From Rhizobium sp. 11515TR (GTDB lineage Bacteria; Pseudomonadota; Alphaproteobacteria; Rhizobiales; Rhizobiaceae): a stretch of 64,000 nucleotides of DNA. The notes beneath the pieces are model-generated. The model worked only from the letters and a program-made list of their open reading frames with translations. It was not told the DNA's origin and made no database searches. The stretch's first letter is position 1. Each line of letters starts with the position of its first letter. Shown piece after piece: positions 52,659-61,482 of the stretch. Where the stretch lies: assembly GCF_002277895.1 (NCBI RefSeq), contig NZ_CP023000.1, positions 930,001-994,000 on the forward strand, given 5' to 3'. A program made the translations under genes and the position numbers.

Positions 52659-53225
52659 ATGACGATGACGAATTCAAAGGAAGCGATCCTGGCGGCCGCC
52701 AGACGGATAGCTCAATCACATGGTTATAGCGGACTGAACTTCCGCGATCTCGCAGCCCAGGTCGGGATCAAGGCGGCGAGCATCTATCATCACTTTCCCA
52801 GCAAGGCGGCCCTCGGTGCAGCGGTTGCTCGGCGCTACTGGGAGGATACCGAAAGCGAGCTCGATACCCTCCTTAAAAACGCGGCCGATCCAATCAGCGC
52901 GCTACGGGAATATCCGAAAATCTTTCGAAGATCGCTGGAGAGCGATAACCGGCTTTGCCTCTGCAGCTTCATGTCGGCGGAATATGATGATCTTCCAGAT
53001 GAGGTGACGGCGGAAGTTCGGACCTTCTCCGACGTCAATGTGGCCTGGATCAGAAAGGCGCTCGCCGCCGCCGGCATGACGCGCCCAGAAGACAGCGAGG
53101 CGCGGGCACGTGCGATCTTTGCAGCAGTCGCCGGAGCTCAGCTCATGGCGAGAAGTCGGTGCGACATATCATTGTTCGACGCCTTGATCGAAAGCTACCG
53201 AGCCACAGGGCTCCTGCCGGCATAG
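52659..53225 (+). CDS. TetR/AcrR family regulator
   Basis: 188 residues; HTH region AILAAARRIAQSHGYSGLNFRDLAAQVGIKAASIYHHFPSKAALG. Two Cys close together (LCLCSF) in the ligand domain could make it redox- or electrophile-sensitive, which is speculative. Divergent from the amidase gene with paired operators between. Confidence 0.9.
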   Translation: MTMTNSKEAILAAARRIAQSHGYSGLNFRDLAAQVGIKAASIYHHFPSKAALGAAVARRYWEDTESELDTLLKNAADPISALREYPKIFRRSLESDNRLCLCSFMSAEYDDLPDEVTAEVRTFSDVNVAWIRKALAAAGMTRPEDSEARARAIFAAVAGAQLMARSRCDISLFDALIESYRATGLLPA

Positions 53226-53317
53226 ACGTGGTCCGCCGCGCAGAGGGTATCAGAGGAGCGGCGAGATCGAGCCGATCCCCGAAGCATAGACCATCGCGTT
53301 AATTGCGGATGCCGGGA

Positions 53318-53956
53318 TCACACGATATCGGTGACAAACTCATCGCGGCTTCGTCGGACCTTCTTCAGGTGCACAAGCCAATCGCCCTCTGGGGCTCGGT
53401 ATCCAATCGGCAGCATGACGACGCTGCGCAGCCCCTTCGATCGCAGGTCCAGTATCTCGTCGACCGCGGCTGGGTCGAAGCCTTCCATAGGTGTCGAGTC
53501 CACCTGTTCGAAGGCTGCCGCGATGACGGCGACGCCCAAGCCGATATAGGCCTGCCGGGCAGCAGCTTGATGATTGACCTCTTTTCCTTGCGCGGCAACT
53601 ATACCCAACAGCTTCTGACGATAATTTTCCCAGCCCTCGTTTCTAAAGCCTCGCACCTCATTGGTGAGGTCGAACATCATGTTGACGCGATCAGCCGTGA
53701 TGTCGTCCCAGGCAGCAAAAACCAGCAGGTGCGAGCAGTCGGTGATTTGCGCCTGATCCCAGGCCGCGGCCCGAATTCCTGCGCGAATTTCGGGGTTGCT
53801 TACAACAATCAGCTCGAAGGGCTGAAGCCCGCTCGACGTCGGTGCTAGGCGCACGGCCTCAACAATGCGCGAGAGCGTGTCGGGGGCGACGCTCCTGCTC
53901 GGGTCGTACTTCTTGGTCGCATAGCGCCATTCCAAACGTTCATTAACAGTCGTCAT
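53318..53956 (-). CDS. Nitroreductase family NAD(P)H oxidoreductase
   Basis: 212 residues of the NfsB/FMN-reductase fold: ERLEWRYATKKYDPSRSV (FMN phosphate contacts), VRLAPTSSGLQPFELIVVSN, IGLGVAVIAAAFEQVDSTPMEGFDP and LPIGYRAPEGDW. Reduces nitroaromatics, quinones or flavin. The divergent LysR gene (54129) 172 bp away probably controls it. Confidence 0.9.
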   Translation of the reverse strand: MTTVNERLEWRYATKKYDPSRSVAPDTLSRIVEAVRLAPTSSGLQPFELIVVSNPEIRAGIRAAAWDQAQITDCSHLLVFAAWDDITADRVNMMFDLTNEVRGFRNEGWENYRQKLLGIVAAQGKEVNHQAAARQAYIGLGVAVIAAAFEQVDSTPMEGFDPAAVDEILDLRSKGLRSVVMLPIGYRAPEGDWLVHLKKVRRSRDEFVTDIV

Positions 53957-54128
53957 CGCGTTTTTCCTCTTTCATCTCGCGTCCCGGCGGCGACCGCGTC
54001 GCTGCCGTGCCGAAACACAGATAGCCTCACTAAAGAGCTAGGAATATTGGGGTTCACCGCACTATAATGCTGCAATGTGTGCAGCAATCCCGCCTCTGTG
54101 CAGGCAATCTTGAGGCGGCCCGATAATC

Positions 54129-55058
54129 ATGCATCTCGAACAAGCGCGGACCGACGAACTTGCGGCACTCGTGGCCGTTGCACGAGAAGGATCGTTCGTC
54201 GCAGCAGCCTCCGTGCTCCGCCGACACCCGACCATTGTGTCCAAACGCATCGCCGCGCTGGAGCGACGCCTCGGCGTACGTCTGCTCGAAAGAACGACGC
54301 GTCAGATTCGACTAACGGAAGCCGGTGCCCGGCTTGCGGAACGCATCCAGAATGCAACCAACGCCATTTTCGAGGCCGAGCAGGAGGCGGCTGCCGGCGG
54401 TATCGAGCTCAAAGGCCGGCTGCGCTTGGCCTTCCCGGCGGCGAAGGGACGGCAATGGCTGGCACCTGCGATGCCAGCTTTTGCTCGACGATATCCAGGT
54501 CTTGACATCGAGGTCGACTACGCCGAGCGGCATGTCGATCTCATCGGCGAAGGATTTGACGCGGCGGTACGCCTTGGAACGCTCGGTGACAGCCGTCTTG
54601 TTTCACGCAAGCTGGGCGACCACCGGATCGTTCTCGGCGCGTCACCGGATTATCTCGATCGCCACGGGATTCCCGCCTCTCCGCGCGCGCTCGTGGATCA
54701 CAACCTCCTTCGATATACCGGGCCAGTGCTGGTACCGGAGTGGCGAATGCGGAAAGGCCCCCTGCGCGAGACAATCCTGCCTTCCGGAAGCTATCAATCG
54801 AACGACATCGACACGCTGCTCGAAGCGGCACGGCAGGGTATTGGCATAGTCGGCTTCGGCGAGTGGTCGATGGCCCGTGACTTCGCCGCGGGGACGCTTG
54901 TCCGGATCCTACCCGAGTGGCAGTTCGAGATCGATGGCGGGATCCACCTTGTGCGTCCGTCCGCGAGGTTTACGCCGGCACGAACTGAAGCGTTTATACA
55001 GTGGATCACGACCCTATTCGCCGGCGGGCTTCCCTGGGAATCAGAGCATCCGAAATGA
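54129..55058 (+). CDS. LysR family regulator
   Basis: 309 residues. HTH at about 8-65 (ELAALVAVAREGSFVAAASVLRRHPTIVSKRIAALERRLGVRLLERTT), then the substrate-binding domain (LKGRLRLAFPAAKGRQWLAPAMPAFARRYPGLDIEVDY). Divergent from the nitroreductase gene. Confidence 0.91.
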   Translation: MHLEQARTDELAALVAVAREGSFVAAASVLRRHPTIVSKRIAALERRLGVRLLERTTRQIRLTEAGARLAERIQNATNAIFEAEQEAAAGGIELKGRLRLAFPAAKGRQWLAPAMPAFARRYPGLDIEVDYAERHVDLIGEGFDAAVRLGTLGDSRLVSRKLGDHRIVLGASPDYLDRHGIPASPRALVDHNLLRYTGPVLVPEWRMRKGPLRETILPSGSYQSNDIDTLLEAARQGIGIVGFGEWSMARDFAAGTLVRILPEWQFEIDGGIHLVRPSARFTPARTEAFIQWITTLFAGGLPWESEHPK

Positions 55059-55074
55059 AGTCCAGATTCCAGCC

Positions 55075-55295
55075 TGCCGATCGGGCGGACAACCGAGTGA
55101 TCCCACTCCTTGTACGCTTGATCGAGTGCGTTCTTGAGCCCGCCGGCATCGAATGGTTGTACCAGGCCACCACGAAGATGAAGCCGTCGAACCTGGCGAG
55201 CCAGCGGAGCGCCTCGGGATCCTTGCTGGGCGCGTGGAGGTTGGAGACGACCTCGGCGAAGAAGGGTAGCGGATAGTCGCGCATGACCGCCGCCA
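55075..55295 (-). pseudogene. Relic of an NADPH-dependent FMN reductase gene
   Basis: Fragments of the flavodoxin-fold FMN reductase family lie in two frames: YPLPFFAEVV, HAPSKDPEALRWLARFDGFIFVV and YNHSMPAG in one, then GLKNALDQAYKEWDH in the next, joined by a one-base loss at about 55140. The N-terminal flavin loop is missing because the TetR coding region begins there, and the C-terminus decays into the LysR end. A dead gene remnant. Confidence 0.72.
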
Positions 55296-55298
55296 GCC

Positions 55299-55976
55299 TC
55301 AACCGTTTCGCTTGACGCAGGCGCCGGCAAGGATGAAGTCGACGCCGGCAACGAACTGTTGGCGATCGTCATGCTCGCTCAGCTGCGCCGCCACCCGCCG
55401 AAGAAATGGGCGCGATTCGGGATCATCCTGAATCCAGCGCGTGCCTATGGTCTCCAGCCACGCCTTGCGATCCGTTCCGCCCGGAAGCGTGCGGGCGTTG
55501 GCCGCGTTCTGGCCGGCCACACCGAGGATGTAGTTCGTCAGCGCTGAGGCGCAGTCGAATTGTGCATCCACAGGAACACCAAGCGGCTGGAGCCATCCGC
55601 CAATGCGTTCGAAGATCTCTCCAACCGCGGAATGCCATGGTTCGCGGGAAAGGTGAGCGCCGGCCCAGGGGTGAGCGTCAATCGCATCGAATACCGCGAG
55701 CGCGATGGCGCGGATCGCGGCCCTTGGCTCCTCTTCCTTGGCCACTTTCGCCAGGGCGCGGGCGAGAACATCTGCCGTCGCTGCGGCAAGGAGGTCGTTC
55801 CTGTCGGCGATATGCCAGTAGATCGCCCCGCTGCCCGTCGCCAGCTGCGTCGCCAGCGCCCGAAATGTCAGAGCGGCCTCCCCGCGCGCATCGAGAATCT
55901 CGATCGCCGCTTCAACAATCCGCGCCTTGGAAAGGGCGTCCCCGCGCCGCGCTATCTGGTGAGCTCGTTTAGACAT
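55299..55976 (-). CDS. TetR/AcrR family regulator
   Basis: 225 residues from the ATG at 55976 (MSKRAHQIARRGDALSKARIVEAA); the open frame further upstream runs through the operators and the FAD monooxygenase gene. HTH: AAIEILDARGEAALTFRALATQLATGSGAIYWHIADRNDLL, with a long C-terminal domain of the TetR_C type. Divergent from the FAD monooxygenase at 56055; two perfect palindromes sit between them. Confidence 0.88.
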   Translation of the reverse strand: MSKRAHQIARRGDALSKARIVEAAIEILDARGEAALTFRALATQLATGSGAIYWHIADRNDLLAAATADVLARALAKVAKEEEPRAAIRAIALAVFDAIDAHPWAGAHLSREPWHSAVGEIFERIGGWLQPLGVPVDAQFDCASALTNYILGVAGQNAANARTLPGGTDRKAWLETIGTRWIQDDPESRPFLRRVAAQLSEHDDRQQFVAGVDFILAGACVKRNG

Positions 55977-55995
55977 GCGCCTATGATGACATATC

Positions 55996-56037
55996 TGGAA
56001 CGCCGTTCCAATCCCTGCTATATGGAACATTGTTCCA
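55996..56037. promoter_or_regulatory. Two perfect 15-bp palindromic operators
   Basis: TGGAACGCCGTTCCA (55996-56010) and TGGAACATTGTTCCA (56023-56037) share identical 6-bp arms and differ only in the 3-bp centre, spaced 27 bp apart. They fill the 78-bp gap between the divergent TetR and FAD monooxygenase starts. Confidence 0.8.
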
Positions 56038-56054
56038 ACCAACCGAGGTGCCGC

Positions 56055-57173
56055 ATGACCACTTCCGTTGCCATTATTGGTGCAGGCCTGGGCGGCCTGA
56101 CCCTCGCCCGCGTGCTCCACATTCACGGCATCACTGCCACGATCTATGAAGCAGAACCCTCCGCGCACGCCCGCGCTCAAGGCGGTCAGCTTGACGTTCA
56201 CGAACATGACGGTCAGCGTGCGCTCGCTGCCGCCGGCCTGACGGAAGCATTCCGCGCAATCGTTCACGACGGTGGGGACGCGACGCGCGCGCTCGATCGA
56301 AACGGCAATGTGCTGCTCGACCAGCCCGGAGACGGCAGGCGTCCCGAGGTGCTCCGGGGCGACCTGCGGCGAATCCTCATCGACTCCTTGCCTGCCGGGA
56401 CGATCCAGTGGGGGCGGAAGCTGGCCGGAGCCAGGCCGCTTGGCGCCGGCCGTCATGAGCTAACGTTCACCGATGGCTCGGCTGTAGAGACCGAATTGCT
56501 CGTCGGCGCCGATGGCGCCTGGTCGAAGGTGCGACCGCTGTTGTCGAACGCGACGCCCGCCTATGTCGGCGTGTCCTTTGTCGAGACCTACCTGCATGAC
56601 GCTGATCGGCGGTTCCCCGCAACGGCCGCGGCGGTCGGGGCCGGCGGAATGTTCGCGCTCGAACCGGGCAAGGGGATCACCGCGCACCGGGAGCCGGCGG
56701 GCGCGCTCCACACCTACGTTCAACTGATGCGGTCCGCATCCTGGTTTGCGGACATCGACTTCAACGACGCCGCGACTGTGAAAACACGGATAGCAGCCGA
56801 ATTCGACGGGTGGACATCGGCTCTCACCACATTGATCACCGGCGGCGACACGGCGCCGGTCCTGCGAGCGGTCAACGCGCTACCGGTTGGTCATCAATGG
56901 GATCGTACGCCAGGCGTGACGCTGCTCGGCGACGCCGCGCATCTGTCGCCTCCGGCCGGCGACGGTGCAAACCTGGCGATGCTCGACGGAGCCCAGCTCG
57001 GCGAGGCCATAGCCGCTCGGCCCGGAAACATCGAAGATGCGCTGACCGTCTACGAGGCGGCGATGTTTTCGCGCAGCAAGGCCGCCGCCATGGACGCGCA
57101 CCGCGTCCTCGATCTTTGCCTGGGTGAGCACGCACCCTTCAGCCTCATCGACTTTCTCAGCGCCGCGCCATAA
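56055..57173 (+). CDS. FAD-dependent monooxygenase (TetX/PHBH-like)
   Basis: 372 residues from the ATG at 56055 (GAGG 9 nt upstream). FAD site VAIIGAGLGGLTLARVLHIHG, R-loop QGGQLDVHEHDGQRAL, LVGADGAWSKVR and the FAD ribityl motif GDAAHLSPPAGDGANLAMLDG. This is the single-component aromatic hydroxylase type that includes TetX-like drug-modifying enzymes; the true substrate is unknown and resistance should not be assumed. Controlled, very likely, by the divergent TetR gene. Confidence 0.88.
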   Translation: MTTSVAIIGAGLGGLTLARVLHIHGITATIYEAEPSAHARAQGGQLDVHEHDGQRALAAAGLTEAFRAIVHDGGDATRALDRNGNVLLDQPGDGRRPEVLRGDLRRILIDSLPAGTIQWGRKLAGARPLGAGRHELTFTDGSAVETELLVGADGAWSKVRPLLSNATPAYVGVSFVETYLHDADRRFPATAAAVGAGGMFALEPGKGITAHREPAGALHTYVQLMRSASWFADIDFNDAATVKTRIAAEFDGWTSALTTLITGGDTAPVLRAVNALPVGHQWDRTPGVTLLGDAAHLSPPAGDGANLAMLDGAQLGEAIAARPGNIEDALTVYEAAMFSRSKAAAMDAHRVLDLCLGEHAPFSLIDFLSAAP

Positions 57174-57277
57174 GCGCGGTGCTCCAGAGAAGCGAAGCTG
57201 GCATTGTCGAACGTATCGGCTGTTTCACAGCGAGCGCGTTCAGCCATGTCGGGCTGCCCCTCCGCCGAACGTCGGGC

Positions 57278-57676
57278 CTACTCTGATCCACCGCGACCGG
57301 TGGGACCATGTTTGTCCTGATCATAGCGCGCCCGGTTATTCTCGATCTCGTCGATATGCTCTCCCGCCCACGCACCCAGTGCGCGGACCGGCACCGCCAA
57401 GGATTGTCCAAGTTTCGTCAGGGCATATTCGACTTGCGGCGGGACCGTCGGATAGACCGTCCGGCTCACCATCCCGTCGCGCTCGAGCGCCTTCAGGGTG
57501 CGCGTCAGCATCTGCTGCGAGATGCCCCCGACCGTCCGTTTGATCTCGTTGAAGCGATGCGGCCGCTCGACCAGTATCCTGACGATCATCACTGTCCATT
57601 TGTCGCCGACGATGGCGAGCACTTTGCCGACCTTGTGGCATTGGGCGCTGACGGCCGGTGAGGCAGGCATATCCAT
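57278..57676 (-). CDS. HxlR family regulator
   Basis: 132 residues from the ATG at 57676. Winged HTH of the HxlR/DUF24 type: VLAIVGDKWTVMIVRILVERPHRFNEIKRTVGGISQQMLTRTLKALERDGMVSR. A single N-terminal Cys (SAQCHKVG) occupies the place of the sensing cysteine in YodB/HypR-type quinone sensors. Divergent from the azoreductase gene; TGGTCACA repeats lie between. Confidence 0.9.
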   Translation of the reverse strand: MDMPASPAVSAQCHKVGKVLAIVGDKWTVMIVRILVERPHRFNEIKRTVGGISQQMLTRTLKALERDGMVSRTVYPTVPPQVEYALTKLGQSLAVPVRALGAWAGEHIDEIENNRARYDQDKHGPTGRGGSE

Positions 57677-57744
57677 GTGACCAGGTCCTAAAAATATGCG
57701 TTCTTGGCGAAGCACATGTGGTCACATAGATAGTCTTGGTCACA
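57676..57744. promoter_or_regulatory. HxlR operator repeats
   Basis: TGGTCACA occurs at 57719-57726 and 57737-57744 (18 bp apart), with the inverted form TGTGACCA at 57676-57683 overlapping the HxlR start. The arrangement suits repression of both the divergent azoreductase gene and the regulator itself. Confidence 0.6.
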
Positions 57745-57765
57745 AATCAAGACCGGAGATATTCA

Positions 57766-58359
57766 ATGAAGCTTCTTCATCTCGACTCCAGCATCATGGG
57801 CGAAAACTCGGCAAGCCGAGTGCTCTCCGCCGCTATCGTCGAGCGGATCGTCGAAACACATGACACGGTGGACGTCACCTATCGCGACCTTGCCAGCGAA
57901 CCGCTCCCGCATCTCACTCTCGACGCGTTCAAGGTGCTCGACGCCGGCACCGACGTGCAGCAATTCCTCGACGCAGACGTTGTGGTGATCGGGGCTGGCT
58001 TCTACAATTTCTCGGTTCCCACCCAGCTCAAGGCCTGGATCGATCATATCGTCGTACGGGGAAAGACCTTCGCACGCGGCGAAAACGGGCCGATCGGTCT
58101 CGCCCAGGGAAAGCGCGTGATCGTCGCGCTGGCGCGCGGCAACGTCTACAGCGATGGCTCGCCGTATCAGTCCTTCGAACATGCAGAGACGCTGCTCCGC
58201 TCCGCATTCACATTCATGGGCGTCACAGATATCGAGTTTATTGTCGCCGAGGGGCTCGGGCGTAGCGACGAGGTACGCCGCGCCTCGATTGCGGGCGCAC
58301 TTGAAGAGGCGCGCAAGGTCTCTCCGAAGGCTGGAACTCCGGCTCCACTCGGAGCTTGA
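57766..58359 (+). CDS. azoR: FMN-dependent NADH-azoreductase
   Basis: 197 residues from the ATG at 57766 (GGAG 8 nt upstream). Flavodoxin-fold AzoR features: LLHLDSSIMGENSASRVLSAAIVE, VVVIGAGFYNFSVPTQLKAWIDHIVVRGKTF and ALARGNVYSDGSPYQSFEHAETLLRSAF. Reduces azo compounds and quinones by two-electron transfer. Pairing with a divergent HxlR gene parallels the YodB-azoR arrangement known in Bacillus. Confidence 0.92.
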   Translation: MKLLHLDSSIMGENSASRVLSAAIVERIVETHDTVDVTYRDLASEPLPHLTLDAFKVLDAGTDVQQFLDADVVVIGAGFYNFSVPTQLKAWIDHIVVRGKTFARGENGPIGLAQGKRVIVALARGNVYSDGSPYQSFEHAETLLRSAFTFMGVTDIEFIVAEGLGRSDEVRRASIAGALEEARKVSPKAGTPAPLGA

Positions 58360-58464
58360 GAGTACGGGCGCGAATGCACGGCATGCCTGGCTTTCGCGCC
58401 GTAACGGAGGAATCGCTGCTTCAATTGCTCGCACGAAATTTCCTGATCGCAGATCTCTCGGCCG

Positions 58465-58530
58465 GGCATGTCGGACAGGATCGCCGACATGCCGTTGTCG
58501 GACAGATCCCCGCGGCCAACCGCGGGGATC
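58465..58530. terminator. Double hairpin between azoR and the AraC gene
   Basis: Two consecutive perfect stems: GGCATGTCG/CGACATGCC (58465-58473 with 58485-58493) and GATCCCCGCGG/CCGCGGGGATC (58505-58515 with 58520-58530, 4-nt loop). They lie between converging genes and probably end transcription from both sides. No T run. Confidence 0.55.
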
Positions 58531-58585
58531 CTCCTGTCGGCCGGCGACCAAAACGGGAACCATGTTGAACATGTCCGCTCCACCG

Positions 58586-59554
58586 TTAAGGGAGTGACGA
58601 GAAGGACTGCTCACTACCAGATGCTAGGCGACGTCCAGCTTCACCCGCCTCGACCTGCCGGCGGCCATATTGCCGGGGCGAGCAGTTCATCACCCGCTTG
58701 AACGCGGTGCTGAATGCCTTTTCGGATTCGTAGCCAAGTGCCAACCCGATCTCGCCAAGCGACTGACGCGTCGAGGTCAGCCTGTCGGCCGCCTGCATCA
58801 TGCGCCAGCGGGTCAGATAGTCCATTGGCGAGAGGCCAACCCTCTCCTTGAAGGTTACCGCAAAGGCAGTGCGCGACATCCCCGCCTCCCTGGCGAGGGT
58901 CTGCAGCGTCCATCGCTGGCCGGGTGCCCCGTGCATTGCGGCGATGGCCGCGCGCAATCTTTTATCCGCGAGCGCCGAGAGCCAGCCCGCTTGCTCGGCC
59001 GTCCGGTCAGACAAGTAAAGCCGCAGCGCCTGCACCAGCACGATCGTCGCCAATTGCTGCGCGATGATGAAGTCGCCGGGCTGTCCCTCCGAAAGCTCCT
59101 GCCGCATGCGCTCGACGCACCATTGCAATGTCGCGCTGCCAGCACGATCACGGATATGCAGGAGTGGCGGAAGGACATTCAAGAGCAGCTCCGACTGGCC
59201 CTCCGACAGTGTGAAGTAGCCGCCGATGCTGAGATAGTCCCCGCCGCCTTTGTAGGTGAGGATGCGACCGTTCGGCCGTGGCGGCAGGATCTGACTGACA
59301 TGGACCGGCGCGACCGAGAGGTCGCTGGCGATCTGGAACGGCCGGCCACGCGGCAGCAGGAAACATTCGCCGGCGCTGACCTGAACGGGGGGCTCCCCTT
59401 CCACCGATATCCAGCACGAGCCGGTCACGACGGCGTGGAACTTGATCCCGTCATGTGGCCCGAAGCTGATCGCCCAATCGCCGCCCGCATCGAAGCCGCC
59501 CGACACATAGCTGCGCAGCTTCAGGAGCGAGAGCACATCCGACAGTGCGTCCAT
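58586..59554 (-). CDS. AraC family regulator with N-terminal cupin
   Basis: 322 residues from the ATG at 59554 (AGGA 9 nt upstream; the longer frame starts with TTG). The cupin part has VSAGECFLLPRGRPFQIA. The two AraC helix-turn-helices follow at about 215-310 (WTLQTLAREAGMSRTAFAVTFKERVGLSPMDYLTRWRM, then SLGEIGLALGYESEKAFSTAFKRVMNCSPRQY). Divergent from the SDR gene at 59661 (107 bp), its likely target. Confidence 0.91.
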   Translation of the reverse strand: MDALSDVLSLLKLRSYVSGGFDAGGDWAISFGPHDGIKFHAVVTGSCWISVEGEPPVQVSAGECFLLPRGRPFQIASDLSVAPVHVSQILPPRPNGRILTYKGGGDYLSIGGYFTLSEGQSELLLNVLPPLLHIRDRAGSATLQWCVERMRQELSEGQPGDFIIAQQLATIVLVQALRLYLSDRTAEQAGWLSALADKRLRAAIAAMHGAPGQRWTLQTLAREAGMSRTAFAVTFKERVGLSPMDYLTRWRMMQAADRLTSTRQSLGEIGLALGYESEKAFSTAFKRVMNCSPRQYGRRQVEAGEAGRRLASGSEQSFSSLP

Positions 59555-59660
59555 CCGAGACTTCCTGAACGATCGCAAACCATATGCGAACTATGCAACA
59601 TGGATCGTTCCTAATCAACGGCCTAAATTGGGTTTTGAAGTCAAATAGAGGAGAAGCGCC

Positions 59661-60551
59661 ATGCGCATATTCATAACCGGTGCAACCGGATGGGTCGGTT
59701 CTGCCGTGGTGAAGGACTTGATCGCCGCAGGGCACGAGGTCGCCGGCCTCGCCCGGTCTCCCGTGGGTGTCGAACGGCTCACGGCGGCAGGTGCACAGGT
59801 GGTGAGTGGATCGATCGAGGATATCGACGTGCTGCGAACGGCTGCGCGGGCAGCGGATGCCGTGATCCACACCGCCTTCAACCATGACTGGTCGCGCTTC
59901 GCGGAGAATTGTGCAGCCGACAAGCACGCCATCGAGGCGTTGGGCGCGGAGCTCGAAGGAACAGAGCGGCCGCTGATCGTCACGTCCGGCGTCGCCCTGC
60001 TCGCGCCGGGCCGCCTCGCGACCGAGGCCGATATGGCGCCACCCGTCACGGAGCGCTTCCCGCGCGCGTCCGAAGCGGTCGTTGAAGAGCTTCGTGGTCG
60101 CGGTGTCCGCGCCACCACGGTGCGCCTGGCACCCACGGTGCACGGGGTCGGCGATCATGGCTTCGTGCCGCGTCTTGCCGGCATCGCCCGCGACAAGGGC
60201 GTATCGGCCTATATCGGTGATGGCCAGAACCGCTGGCCGGCTGTGCATCGCCTCGACGCGGCGCGGGTCTTCCGTCTGGCGCTGGAGCACACCGCCGAGG
60301 GGCCGTTTCACGCTGTCGCCGAACAGGGCGTGGCGCTGAAAGACATCGCCGAGGCGATCGCGCGCCGGTTCGATCTGCCGCTGGTCTCCAAGGCCGCCGC
60401 TGAGGCAGGCGAGCATTTCGGGTGGTTCGCGCCATTCGTCGGCATCGATGCGCCAACCAGCAGCGACCGTACGCGCGCGCTCCTGAATTGGAAACCCGAG
60501 CAGCCGGAGCTGCTTGAGGATCTCGCCCGTCCAGACTATTTCGCCGCCTGA
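59661..60551 (+). CDS. SDR family NAD(P)-dependent oxidoreductase (extended/atypical)
   Basis: 296 residues beginning MRIFITGATGWVGSAVVKDLIAAGHEV (TGxxGxxG cofactor loop), with ADAVIHTAF and TVRLAPTVHG blocks of NAD-dependent epimerase-like SDRs. The canonical YxxxK is not evident. Divergent from the AraC regulator. Substrate unknown. Confidence 0.87.
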   Translation: MRIFITGATGWVGSAVVKDLIAAGHEVAGLARSPVGVERLTAAGAQVVSGSIEDIDVLRTAARAADAVIHTAFNHDWSRFAENCAADKHAIEALGAELEGTERPLIVTSGVALLAPGRLATEADMAPPVTERFPRASEAVVEELRGRGVRATTVRLAPTVHGVGDHGFVPRLAGIARDKGVSAYIGDGQNRWPAVHRLDAARVFRLALEHTAEGPFHAVAEQGVALKDIAEAIARRFDLPLVSKAAAEAGEHFGWFAPFVGIDAPTSSDRTRALLNWKPEQPELLEDLARPDYFAA

Positions 60552-60604
60552 GCAGCCGGCGATCCATTGAGTCTCGAGTGGAAAGGAAGCCGAAATGCGA
60601 GTTT

Positions 60605-60685
60605 TGGCCAAAAGGCGGTCCAGAACACATTGATCACGCGACGTCTGTAATCACACTCTCGAACGACGGTTCGCCGCTGAGTTGA
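60605..60685 (+). pseudogene. 3-prime fragment of a NIPSNAP-type gene
   Basis: The frame reads WPKGGPEHIDHATSVITL, then SNDGSPLS and a stop. It nearly repeats the C-terminus of the intact NIPSNAP protein at 62949-63560 (WPPKGGPEHIDHATSVIAL, then SNDGSPLS). One codon is missing and there are several silent changes, so the duplication is not brand new. No gene body precedes it. Confidence 0.75.
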
Positions 60686-60769
60686 GCACGTCGCCCAAGC
60701 GCCAGATCCAACATTGCCTGACGCCATCAAGCGGATAAGAGCTCAGATGGCATCCGGCTACTCTCGGGC

Positions 60770-61297
60770 TTATACTGCCCGTCTTGGCTCCCATATGCGT
60801 TGGATGATCAACGAGATCGGCAACCCAAGACCGAACATATGGATCAGCAGGGCCGGCACGAATGGCATCGGGGTCACCGATGCGGGTGTCGTGAAGGCGC
60901 TGAGCGGCAATACGACAAAGCCCATGAAGAAGAAGAGGATGATGCCGAGCACAGGACCACCGATCCACGCCCAGCGGTCCACCACCGGCACCTGCCAGAC
61001 GACCAGCGCGTAGGCGACGGCTGGAACGATCGACACGAAAAAGTGGAGCAGCGTCCCCAAGACGAAGCCGGTCGCGCCCGCATAGGCGGCCATACCCGTC
61101 AGGCTGCTGGCCGCCAGTTGCATCTCTGGTACGATCCCAATGCCGCGGGCCAGTTGCAAGATCAGAACCGGCACGAGAACGATCACGCCGGCCGTCAGTC
61201 CAGCGCTGAGACCGATTTTGACGGCGCGGGACAAATTGTGCTCCAGACGCATTGTTGAAGATGTCGTCTTGTCGTTTGTTTGATATTTCATGGGCAT
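60770..61297 (-). CDS. Integral membrane protein of unknown function
   Basis: 175 residues from the ATG at 61297 (MPMKYQTNDKTTSS). Four or five hydrophobic helices are visible: AVKIGLSAGLTAGVIVLVPVLIL, FVLGTLLHFFVSIVPAVAYALVVW, WIGGPVLGIILFFFMGFVVLPL and FVPALLIHMFGLGLPISLII. It resembles small YagU-like inner-membrane proteins but I cannot assign a family. It stands alone between the SDR and QOR2-type genes. Confidence 0.75.
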   Translation of the reverse strand: MPMKYQTNDKTTSSTMRLEHNLSRAVKIGLSAGLTAGVIVLVPVLILQLARGIGIVPEMQLAASSLTGMAAYAGATGFVLGTLLHFFVSIVPAVAYALVVWQVPVVDRWAWIGGPVLGIILFFFMGFVVLPLSAFTTPASVTPMPFVPALLIHMFGLGLPISLIIQRIWEPRRAV

Positions 61298-61482
61298 GGG
61301 ACAGCTCTCTGGATTAATCTTACGAGACGAATTGAACTTGATCGCGTTGATGAGTGGAACTTCCTCACCTCGCGGACACGTTGGTGTCACGCGAGTTTGC
61401 GAGGCTGGATGGAAGTCGGGCGGTTCCGCCCAACAGGAAACCACGGCAGTTTTGTCAACGTGACATCGCCTGAAGACCTGGC

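Noticed and set aside
55560..56054. N-terminal extension of the FAD monooxygenase
   Set aside because: It runs antisense through the TetR gene and the operators; the Rossmann motif starts right after the ATG at 56055.
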